From: an uncultured Coriobacteriaceae bacterium
Lineage (GTDB): Bacteria > Actinomycetota > Coriobacteriia > Coriobacteriales > Eggerthellaceae
Direction of reading: 5' to 3'
Length of the DNA: 6,001 bases
NCBI GenBank assembly: GCA_902796815.1
Contig: CADBQL010000134.1
Location: 1 to 6,001 of the forward strand
Shown in pieces: positions 1-5,090 of the stretch. Each line of letters opens with the position of its first letter. Positions within the stretch are counted from its first letter, which is position 1. The notes below the pieces were generated by a model. That model saw only the letters and a list, made by a program, of their open reading frames with translations, was not told where the DNA came from and made no database searches. Both the position numbers and the translations under genes were made by a program.

Positions 1-672
1 ATGCGCATCGGGCATCTTCGACGATCCGTCTATCGGAATCTTTTCGAACGTGGCATGGCCTGCGCGCTTGAACCCATGGTAATACTTGACGCAACCTTCA
101 CCCGAGCCCTTTTGGTCATAGGCGACGTAGTGAGCCCAACCGTCCACGTTGACGTTGTACAGATGGTAGGGCACGTATACCGCCTGCATGTGCTCGAGCG
201 ATGCACTGAACTTCCGCGAGAGGTACCACCTGTGCTCGAAATGGCGCCGCATCTGGGCCTCGGCCTGTTCGCGCGTGATGGAGAAAGGAAGGATCCAATC
301 GGGGATGGTGTCGGCAGTTGCAACGCCGGACGTGAGCATGTTGTTGCCGCAGTAAGGGCACGAGGTAGATACCGTGCTCTGATCGGCAATGACATCAGCC
401 CCGCAAGAGGGACACGAGTAGCGCACCACCGTCTTCGCTGCCGCTGTTCCCTCGTGCTCGATTTCCCAAGGCGCATTGTCTAGGAACTGGTCCACGGTTT
501 TGACGTGCTGGGTTTTGCGCACCTTCGCATCAGCGCTTATCGGGATGGCCTGATCGGCCTCGCCCTGTCCGAAAGCGCTGCCGCATGAGGCGCATTCCAA
601 CAAGCCACTTTCCGCACTGTATGCCAGAACGCCGCGGCAATTGGGACATTGGTACGTGACGGCCTGGGTCAT
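1..672 (-). CDS. Double zinc-ribbon protein, TFIIB-type zinc ribbon family (C-terminus beyond window)
   Basis: The minus-strand reading frame is open for 224 codons from the ATG at 672 to the window edge, so the protein is partial. Four CxxC knuckles are visible: C9/C12 with C27/C30 form one zinc ribbon, and C87/C90 with C105/C108 form a second, each with the usual CPxC or CPYCG look. After them comes a mixed region starting near residue 126 (WILPFSITREQAEAQM) and a YVPYHLYNV segment at 167-175. This pattern is typical of bacterial proteins annotated as zinc ribbon or TFIIB-type zinc ribbon-containing proteins, usually about 350-400 residues, with no settled function. The start is supported by GAGGAGA about 6 bases upstream. 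No signal peptide is seen, so it is probably cytoplasmic in this part. Family assignment is good; the biological role is unknown. Confidence 0.82.
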   Translation of the reverse strand, partial: MTQAVTYQCPNCRGVLAYSAESGLLECASCGSAFGQGEADQAIPISADAKVRKTQHVKTVDQFLDNAPWEIEHEGTAAAKTVVRYSCPSCGADVIADQSTVSTSCPYCGNNMLTSGVATADTIPDWILPFSITREQAEAQMRRHFEHRWYLSRKFSASLEHMQAVYVPYHLYNVNVDGWAHYVAYDQKGSGEGCVKYYHGFKRAGHATFEKIPIDGSSKMPDAH

Positions 673-712
673 GGGCGTCTCCTCGCGATTGCGTGATGGA
701 TAGACGAAATAC

Positions 713-721
713 AGTATGCCA
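713..721 (-). promoter_or_regulatory. Candidate extended -10 promoter of the zinc-ribbon gene
   Basis: Read on the minus strand, TGGCATACT matches an extended -10 element (TG, one base, then CATACT, four of six matches to TATAAT). It would start transcription near 706, giving a leader of about 34 bases before the ATG at 672. No good -35 box is visible, which is tolerable for an extended -10. This is a sequence match only. Confidence 0.3.
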
Positions 722-956
722 TATTCCGCTGATGGCGCAGTTCATATCGTCGCCGCTATCCTGGGACGTCCTCCCCGCACTCCCACACAGCATGTGGCCC
801 ACGGTCGCATCCTGGGTAAAAACCACCTCGACATCGGCGAACGAAAACGCCCCCGCCTCCCGCGACGGAGCGTGACGAATCGTGACGGCGATTGTGACGC
901 TGGTTGTGGAGGCACCCGCGCGCGCCCTCTCCCGCGCCAACTCCCGTGGCATCATG

Positions 957-998
957 AGAAAAGCAAAGACGGTTGAACAGAGCAGAACAGAACCGTCT
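957..998 (-). terminator. Probable Rho-independent terminator of the methyltransferase gene
   Basis: An 8-base-pair stem (AGACGGTT at 967-974 pairing with AACCGTCT at 991-998) encloses a 16-base loop that itself holds two copies of GAACAG. On the minus strand the stem is followed by TTGCTTTTCTC, an interrupted T-rich tract. It lies about 20 bases after the methyltransferase stop at 1019, the expected place. The large loop and broken T-tract keep confidence moderate. Confidence 0.55.
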
Positions 999-1018
999 GA
1001 CCTGGCTATTGCGCCTCC

Positions 1019-1906
1019 CTACACATCCCACCAAATTATGGCAGCCTTGGTAGCGATGCAAAACTCAACGCCACCGTCAACAGGCTTTAGGAACGGCGCG
1101 ACATTGAGAGCGAGTCGTTCCATGTCGCCCTCGGACCGCTCGGGTTTCAAAGCGGCTACCCAAGCTATCGCCTCTTCCTCGGAAGCAAATGTCTTGCGGA
1201 ACCTTTCAGGAAGTATGCGGATGTTGGGATCGTAACCTGCTAGGAAGGCCTTTTCTGCAATCTTCAGGTAAATCGATTGTTTGGCGTCTGGTCCGTCTGG
1301 ACGAGGGCCAGAACCGCTGAAGCCCGAAGACATCCCCATGGGGCCACCCATGCATTGAGTCCCTGCTTCCTGTTTGATTGCATTTGAAACCTCGCGAGAG
1401 CCTCCGCGATCGGGAATACTGCCATCACCACATCCGCTGAATAGCACACCCAATAACGCGGGTATAGAAGGCGCGTTCGCGAATATCTGAACTCCCACCG
1501 TGCGTCGCGCGAGAGCAGAGAGTTTCTCCGTATCCATCATGGCTCCACACCGGCTAGCGATTACCACGTCGTGTTGATGCAGATTCTGCTTCGGGAGCAC
1601 GTGATTCCAGTCGAGCAATCTGAAATCGCAGTTGTCGCTTACGCCCATCGCGGCAGCATTAGCCCGTGCATGCGCAAGCATCTTCTCGGCTGAATCGATG
1701 CCCGTCACGCGCGCACCCCGCTCCGCGCACAGAACCGAAACCCTGCCCGGCCCGCAACAAACATCTAACACGCTGTCCATCCCGCTCACTCCGATTGCAT
1801 CCAGATAAGAACGCGTATCTTCCAGCTCGCAGAATACGAATTCGCTGTACATATCAGCCTGATCGTTCCAATCCACTCCACGCTCTCCCATCCGTTTGCC
1901 TTGCAT
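1019..1906 (-). CDS. Class I SAM-dependent methyltransferase, unknown substrate
   Basis: This 295-residue protein has the Rossmann-fold methyltransferase core. Motif I is VLDVCCGPGRV at 46-56, where the glycines bind S-adenosylmethionine. The acidic residue after strand 2 is D71 in GIDSAEKM, a third strand carries DFRLLDW at 94-100, and strand 4 is DVVIASR at 113-119. The C-terminal part (about 215-295) has a YLKIAEKAFLAGYDPNIRIL segment and ends in IIWWDV. From memory this resembles uncharacterised anaerobe methyltransferases ending in a WxxIxWD-like motif; that link is an impression, not a search. A glycine/serine/proline-rich stretch at about 176-205 may be a flexible loop. The ATG at 1906 has GGAG five bases upstream. 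It is transcribed alone, divergently from the small repeat gene at 2093. Methyltransferase identity is firm; the substrate (small molecule, RNA or protein) cannot be read from sequence. Confidence 0.85.
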   Translation of the reverse strand: MQGKRMGERGVDWNDQADMYSEFVFCELEDTRSYLDAIGVSGMDSVLDVCCGPGRVSVLCAERGARVTGIDSAEKMLAHARANAAAMGVSDNCDFRLLDWNHVLPKQNLHQHDVVIASRCGAMMDTEKLSALARRTVGVQIFANAPSIPALLGVLFSGCGDGSIPDRGGSREVSNAIKQEAGTQCMGGPMGMSSGFSGSGPRPDGPDAKQSIYLKIAEKAFLAGYDPNIRILPERFRKTFASEEEAIAWVAALKPERSEGDMERLALNVAPFLKPVDGGVEFCIATKAAIIWWDV

Positions 1907-1927
1907 AACAACTCCATTTCTGCTCGA

Positions 1928-1956
1928 TTGTCTAATTAGCTAAATCCAAGTATATA
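1928..1956 (+). promoter_or_regulatory. Candidate promoter of the small repeat-protein gene
   Basis: TTGTCT (1928-1933) and TATATA (1951-1956) are separated by exactly 17 bases. Transcription would start near 1963 and leave a leader of about 130 bases before the ATG at 2093. That leader contains a small CGCAA/TTGCG hairpin (2004-2017). Promoter-like hexamers are common in AT-rich DNA, so confidence is low. Confidence 0.35.
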
Positions 1957-1960
1957 TCAA
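1933..1960 (-). promoter_or_regulatory. Candidate promoter of the methyltransferase gene
   Basis: On the minus strand, TTGATA (1960-1955) and TAATTA (1938-1933) are separated by 16 bases, in an AT-rich gap just upstream of the methyltransferase start at 1906. The predicted start of transcription leaves a short leader carrying the GGAG ribosome binding site. It overlaps the candidate promoter on the other strand, so the two genes may compete for RNA polymerase. Pattern match only. Confidence 0.35.
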
Positions 1961-2092
1961 ATAAAACATAATACTCTACAGCGTCGAACCAGGTTGCCAT
2001 GCCCGCAAATTGTTGCGTAACAAGAAACGCGGAGTCGGCTTTACCTTCTTCTTGCAAGCAAAAGCACGACGGCTTTCGAGGAGACGAGAACG

Positions 2093-2347
2093 ATGACGAT
2101 CATGACGGCAAACCAAACAGCTCTGGCGACCAAGAACAACACGCTCAGCCTCAATCTCACGACGCTTGCCCTCGCTGCTTACATGGCAGCCGTGCAGGAG
2201 CAGGCGGTAAGCCCCGTACTCGTCGCCCCGACGATTTCGACGCGCGTCGTCAACGCCTCGACGATTTCGGCAACCGAGCAAACAGCCCCCACATTCTCAA
2301 CTCCAGTGGTGGCAGCGCCCTCGATCAACACGTGGACTCTGCACTAG
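2093..2347 (+). CDS. Small unrecognised protein with four tandem 10-residue repeats
   Basis: I do not recognise this 84-residue protein. The ATG at 2093 has GAGGAG at 2078-2083, nine bases upstream, and third codon positions are strongly G/C-rich, both favouring a real gene. Residues 1-19 are polar and rich in threonine and asparagine. Residues 20-34 (LNLTTLALAAYMAAV) are hydrophobic but short for a membrane helix, and there is no classical signal peptide. From residue 40 to 79 the protein is four consecutive 10-residue units of rough consensus [S/T]xVVxAPTIS: SPVLVAPTIS, TRVVNASTIS, ATEQTAPTFS and TPVVAAPSIN, followed by TWTLH. Charged residues are scarce. It sits between a divergent methyltransferase gene and a strong terminator, so it appears monocistronic. 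It could be a secreted or surface peptide, a precursor peptide, or the remnant of a longer repeat protein. A longer overlapping frame (1999-2463) lacks these supports. Confidence 0.55.
   Translation: MTIMTANQTALATKNNTLSLNLTTLALAAYMAAVQEQAVSPVLVAPTISTRVVNASTISATEQTAPTFSTPVVAAPSINTWTLH
2210..2329 (+). repeat. Four 30-bp in-frame tandem repeats
   Basis: Units at 2210-2239, 2240-2269, 2270-2299 and 2300-2329 each encode ten residues of the pattern xxVVxAPTIS. Units 1 and 2 share CGACGATTTCG at exactly the same place (2229-2239 and 2259-2269). Units 3 and 4 have diverged more in bases than in residues, which suggests old duplication with the protein pattern kept. A perfect 12-base palindrome, CGACGCGCGTCG, spans the junction of units 1 and 2 (2238-2249). 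Confidence 0.7.
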
Positions 2348-2464
2348 ACGGACGATCGGGTAGTCGAGCGAGCAATGGGACGAACCCGAGACTTTCGTTG
2401 GCTCCACTAAACACGCTTTGCGTTGTAGATACACCCTCGCGGGAAAACGCAGTATGTCGATAGC

Positions 2465-2515
2465 AAAAAAGGGAGGCTGCTCTTCTCACAAAGAGCAGCC
2501 TCCCCGGCTTTTAAT
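2465..2515. terminator. Strong bidirectional Rho-independent terminator
   Basis: A perfect 14-base-pair stem (GGGAGGCTGCTCTT at 2471-2484 with AAGAGCAGCCTCCC at 2491-2504) closes a 6-base loop. On the minus strand it is followed immediately by six T residues (A-tract at 2465-2470 on plus). On the plus strand it is followed by CGGCTTTTAAT, a weaker tract. It lies between the convergent small repeat gene and the 206-residue protein gene, and should stop transcription from both, best on the minus strand. Confidence 0.92.
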
Positions 2516-2601
2516 CAGCCCAAACGATCCTGCTGTGATGCTTGCGCACTCATGGCTAGCCTAGACGAGCTGATGTTGCTTGCGGTTGTTTGGCAATCAC
2601 C

Positions 2602-3222
2602 TTAGATGAGCAACGTGCCCTCATCGGTGCGAACGCCGCATTTCGCATGCATGTAGAAGCCCCACTGGATGTGCTTCGAAATATCGCAGCGAGAAGCCTG
2701 CGCGGTTCCACCGCCGTTGAAGTCGGCCAGATGGTACGGATCGTTGAACGAACGGCTGTAGTGCTCGTTGTAGAGCACGATCGGCTCGTTGTTCACGCTG
2801 ACGCCGATGGACAGGTAGTAGAAATCAAACGACAGCTCCTTGACTGCAGCTTCGCCGCCAACGCGCTTGACGTTCATGACGCCGGTCCACTGCTTGCGGT
2901 CATGATGCTGCTCCCAGCGGCTCTCGACGTCGAGCATGCCGGTCGCCTCGACCTTGATACCGCAGCCCTCTGCGGTCTTGGTTACCGTGCCCTTGCCCTG
3001 AAGCGAATAGTTGCCGTCACGTGTTGCTTCGTCGCAGCCAATTGCAGGCAGGTACGCGCGCAGGATTTGGATTTGCTCACTGGTGAGAACGGTACCTGCC
3101 GGGCAGGATTCCATGATTTCCTCGACCTTCGCGTAGATCTCTTCCTCATCCTCGGGCACATCGATCAGCGTTGAAGGATCCTCATTGTAAAAGTCGCCAA
3201 TAGCCGTGTAGATTTTCTCCAT
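2602..3222 (-). CDS. Uncharacterised 206-residue acidic protein
   Basis: I do not recognise the family. The chosen start is the ATG at 3222, which has GAAAGGA eight bases upstream; the frame stays open to an ATG at 3264, but that one lacks a ribosome binding site and would add 14 unconvincing residues. The N-terminal third looks helical and very acidic (DVPEDEEEIYAKVEEIMES at 21-39). A second segment, TSEQIQILRAYLPAIGCDEA (47-66), also looks helical. The remainder looks rich in beta strands and aromatics (FDFYYLSIGVSVN at 132-144; HIQWGFYMHAKCG at 184-196). Five cysteines (40, 63, 87, 179, 195) are not arranged as a known metal motif. There is no signal peptide or membrane helix, so it is probably cytoplasmic. 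It is divergent from the LysR-type gene at 3394, making it a natural candidate target of that regulator. Gene reality is well supported by start, terminator and promoter; function is unknown. Confidence 0.8.
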   Translation of the reverse strand: MEKIYTAIGDFYNEDPSTLIDVPEDEEEIYAKVEEIMESCPAGTVLTSEQIQILRAYLPAIGCDEATRDGNYSLQGKGTVTKTAEGCGIKVEATGMLDVESRWEQHHDRKQWTGVMNVKRVGGEAAVKELSFDFYYLSIGVSVNNEPIVLYNEHYSRSFNDPYHLADFNGGGTAQASRCDISKHIQWGFYMHAKCGVRTDEGTLLI

Positions 3223-3281
3223 GGAACAAATCCTTTCTCGAGAAGATGAATCGATGGGTTGCATTCAATACCCTGTAAAGA

Positions 3282-3287
3282 ATTATA
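3282..3287 (-). promoter_or_regulatory. Candidate -10 box of the 206-residue protein gene
   Basis: On the minus strand this reads TATAAT, a perfect -10 hexamer, placing the transcription start near 3275 and giving a leader of about 53 bases that holds the GAAAGGA site. The expected -35 position has only a poor match. A weak -35 next to an inverted repeat fits a promoter that needs an activator, but that is inference. Confidence 0.45.
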
Positions 3288-3291
3288 TTCA

Positions 3292-3309
3292 TACAACTAT
3301 ATTGTTGTA
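3292..3309. promoter_or_regulatory. Inverted repeat, candidate LysR-type operator
   Basis: TACAAC (3292-3297) and GTTGTA (3304-3309) form a perfect 6+6 inverted repeat around TATATT. It lies just upstream of the TATAAT box of the minus-strand gene, and just before a TATAAG (3314-3319) that could be the -10 of the plus-strand regulator gene. LysR-type regulators usually bind short AT-rich dyads between themselves and a divergent target and often repress their own gene, so both dyad and position fit. Binding is not shown. Confidence 0.5.
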
Positions 3310-3393
3310 GTAGTATAAGTATTGTATTTGGTTATGGCTCGCTGATGCTGCATCGATTCCTTTTTCTATGCAGTTCATCAGGCATCATAGGAA

Positions 3394-4308
3394 TTGATTA
3401 CGAGTTTGAACGAAGATTTCAGATATTTGGTAGCTATAGCTGAGCATGGCTCCATAAGCAAAGCTGCTCGAGTGGAAAGGATTTCGCAGCCGGCGCTTTC
3501 GCAACGCCTCAAGCGGCTGGAATCCAAGTTTGGCTGTGATTTGTTTGATCGATCGTCACAGCCCCTTGTCCCCACGGAGATTGGCGAAGTCGTTATCAGC
3601 TATGCTCGGCGCGCGATTGCCGCCGAAGCTGACATGCGCCGCGATGTGAGAAATGCTCTCGGCAATCGGAAACGGCGATTGCGCGTCGGCGTTTCGATGC
3701 CCCGCGCAAATGCGCTTCTTGCAATTCCCATCGTGGAGTTTCATGAGTCCTACCATGGCTGCACGCTCGAATTGCGTGAGGTGGCCTCATTCGAGGAGCT
3801 TCACAATGCGTTTCTCGCAGGCGATATCGATTTTGCTTTGGCCACGCCCATCCTTCCTGATTCTCAGTACTATGAGCTCGAAGTGCTCTGCCGCGAAAAG
3901 CTCGTAGTAGCCGTATCCGAAAAGCTGAAGGTGCCTGCCCTCGGTCAAGCTACGAGCAATGTCCGCGTCGGTCAACTAGAAGGGGTTCCGTTCGTGCTAC
4001 CCACATGCGGCCAGTACTTCGACCCCATCATCAGCCATCTCATCGATCGAAGAAACGTGCAGCTCGACATCGTCGTACGTGACTGCGATGCACAACTTGC
4101 GCTTTCATTGGTCGAAGACGGTATGGGCGCGACCATCGTGCCCTCAACATATGTCGTGGGCAAAAGCTCGCTGAGAACGTTCGATATCGCTGATGTCGAT
4201 GCAGGCAATACGCTGCGCTACATCCGCCAGCGGGGGAAGCCCGCTTCCGTGGAAGAGCGCCGCTTTATTGGTATCGTGCATGAGCATATTGCCACGTGCG
4301 GGCTCTAG
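3394..4308 (+). CDS. LysR-type transcriptional regulator
   Basis: The protein (304 residues from the TTG at 3394) has the full LysR architecture. An N-terminal winged helix-turn-helix is centred on residues 20-43 (SISKAARVERISQPALSQRL and on), followed by the FDR...LVPTEIGE segment and a linker helix to about residue 90. The co-inducer-binding domain starts at RLRVGVS (95-101) and runs to the end, with a periplasmic-binding-protein-like fold expected. The ligand cannot be told from sequence. An in-frame stop at 3388 means it cannot start at an upstream ATG: TTG at 3394 sits only one base after the AGGA at 3389-3392, while TTG at 3406 sits thirteen bases after it and gives MNEDFRYLVAIAEHGS, closer to the usual LysR N-terminus; I suspect 3406 is the real start. 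It is divergent from the unknown 206-residue protein gene and convergent with hypA. It probably controls the divergent gene and itself. Confidence 0.93.
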   Translation: MITSLNEDFRYLVAIAEHGSISKAARVERISQPALSQRLKRLESKFGCDLFDRSSQPLVPTEIGEVVISYARRAIAAEADMRRDVRNALGNRKRRLRVGVSMPRANALLAIPIVEFHESYHGCTLELREVASFEELHNAFLAGDIDFALATPILPDSQYYELEVLCREKLVVAVSEKLKVPALGQATSNVRVGQLEGVPFVLPTCGQYFDPIISHLIDRRNVQLDIVVRDCDAQLALSLVEDGMGATIVPSTYVVGKSSLRTFDIADVDAGNTLRYIRQRGKPASVEERRFIGIVHEHIATCGL

Positions 4309-4391
4309 TGGCAACGTTGGCCACAAGCAAGCGCAAGGACCCCGAGCTTTTCCAAAAAAACGCATGACAGTGCAATGTGGCGCGCGATTTT

Positions 4392-4458
4392 CGCACACAA
4401 AAAAATTCACAATTCGCATTTCCGCAGGTCGCAAAAATTGTGAAGGATTTTTTGTGCG
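4392..4458. terminator. Long AT-rich inverted repeat, probable bidirectional terminator
   Basis: The arms at 4392-4414 and 4436-4458 are near-perfect inverted copies: CGCACA and an A-run outside, TTCACAATT inside. The inner 9-base-pair stem (4406-4414 with 4436-4444) is followed on the minus strand by seven T residues and on the plus strand, after GGA, by six. The element lies exactly between the convergent lysR-type and hypA genes. This fits a terminator serving both strands, although the 21-base loop is large and the stem is AT-rich. An extra copy of AATTCACAA follows at 4461-4469. Confidence 0.65.
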
Positions 4459-4502
4459 TTAATTCACAAAGCAAAACGCGCGCATCTGCGCCTCGGTGCG
4501 CC

Positions 4503-4847
4503 TCAGCAACCTTCGATCGAATCGATCTCGAGTTCGTTGCCGTACAGAAGCTCGGTACGAGAGCCGCCACAATGCGGACAAATCCTGCCATCTGGGACGG
4601 TCTTGTACGACTTGCCGCAATCATTGCATACGCTTGCCGCTTCGATTTCGTAAATCTCGAGCTCCGCATCTTTGAGGAGGTCGCTTCGCTGCGTTGCCCA
4701 AAGCCATGCATCTTCGAAAAAATCGGTCACGACACCTGATACCTCGCCGAGGCTGACCGTCACCTTAGCAATTCGCGACAGGCCATGCTCGCGTGCCGCG
4801 TCCTCGAGAAGGTCGACCATATGAAAAACGACGCCCAGTTCGTGCAT
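4503..4847 (-). CDS. hypA: HypA, [NiFe]-hydrogenase nickel/zinc metallochaperone
   Basis: The 114-residue product has the HypA hallmarks. It begins MHELG, where the N-terminus and His2 bind nickel in the family. Residues 29-42 (VTVSLGEVSGVVTD) match the conserved beta-strand region, and a zinc-binding site is formed by C74/C77 and C90/C93 (CNDC ... CPHC). Length is normal. HypA works with HypB to load nickel into [NiFe]-hydrogenase large subunits in the cytoplasm, and in some bacteria into urease. The frame is open upstream to an ATG at 4955, but the MH start at 4847 is required for nickel binding; the ribosome binding site before it (GAAAGAAG) is weak. No hypB or hydrogenase gene is in the window. 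It is divergent from the iron-sulfur protein gene at 5091 and converges on the lysR-type gene. Similar stand-alone HypA copies may serve a specific hydrogenase or another metalloenzyme. Confidence 0.92.
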   Translation of the reverse strand: MHELGVVFHMVDLLEDAAREHGLSRIAKVTVSLGEVSGVVTDFFEDAWLWATQRSDLLKDAELEIYEIEAASVCNDCGKSYKTVPDGRICPHCGGSRTELLYGNELEIDSIEGC

Positions 4848-5020
4848 GTCTTCTTTCAACTTTCTCTTGCAAATGCACAACGTAAGAACAAGTTGCTCCC
4901 TCGTGCGCAATTGCAGAAACGGCGGCTCGCTCGCATCTTTCGAGAAAGCCGACATATTCGCAGTTACTCTTTGATACGGGCAAGCTTTTGAGATACCTTA
5001 CCAGGTGTACATTGTTGAGC

Positions 5021-5042
5021 GCAATCGAGACGATTCGATTGC
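5021..5042. promoter_or_regulatory. Perfect 8+8 palindrome, candidate operator
   Basis: GCAATCGA (5021-5028) and TCGATTGC (5035-5042) are perfect inverted copies separated by GACGAT. The dyad lies 48 bases before the start of the iron-sulfur protein gene, in the 243-base divergent gap (4848-5090) with hypA, where it could bind a dimeric regulator. No T-tract follows, so it is not a terminator. I found no convincing -35/-10 pair for either gene in this gap, though TTGATA near 4973 could be a weak -35 on the plus strand. Confidence 0.45.
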
Positions 5043-5090
5043 AGCAATATAGCAGCTTCCTGGGCATGAATCTAAGAAGAGAGTGGACGC

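Larger units (their letters stand above)
673..1018. other. Gene-poor intergenic stretch with GTGACG direct repeats
   Basis: About 346 bases lie between the start of the zinc-ribbon gene and the stop of the methyltransferase gene. Open frames exist on both strands, but none has a Shine-Dalgarno sequence or a recognisable product, and the longest overlaps the zinc-ribbon gene in another frame. The stretch contains a possible promoter at its left, three direct copies of GTGACG (872-877, 882-887, 894-899) spaced 10 and 12 bases apart, and a hairpin at 967-998. Most of it is unexplained. It could be a decayed gene or a long regulatory region; I see no evidence that decides between them. Confidence 0.5.

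Noticed and set aside
1..483. Plus-strand open frame of about 160 codons
   Set aside because: It is antisense to the zinc-ribbon gene, whose four CxxC knuckles and ribosome binding site are clear; the plus-strand product has no recognisable features.
530..955. Minus-strand frame of 141 codons across the gap
   Set aside because: It overlaps the zinc-ribbon gene in another frame, has no ribosome binding site at its ATG and no recognisable product.
2360..2405. tRNA-like GGGTTCGTCCC on the minus strand
   Set aside because: The bases around it do not form a T arm of correct size or an acceptor stem, and no other tRNA arms are visible.
1999..2463. Longer plus-strand frame of 154 codons overlapping the repeat mini-protein
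   Set aside because: No good ribosome binding site, residue composition looks random, and it runs out of frame through the regular 10-residue repeats of the 84-residue product.
2590..3174. Plus-strand frame of 194 codons antisense to the 206-residue protein
   Set aside because: The minus-strand gene has a ribosome binding site, a TATAAT box and a terminator with a six-T tract in the right places; the plus-strand frame has none of these and begins just after a terminator.
4392..4458. Miniature transposable element
   Set aside because: No flanking target-site duplication is seen, and the position between convergent genes with T-tracts on both strands is better explained as a terminator.
4848..4955. 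36-residue N-terminal extension of HypA
   Set aside because: HypA needs Met1-His2 at its N-terminus for nickel binding, and the upstream ATG has no ribosome binding site.
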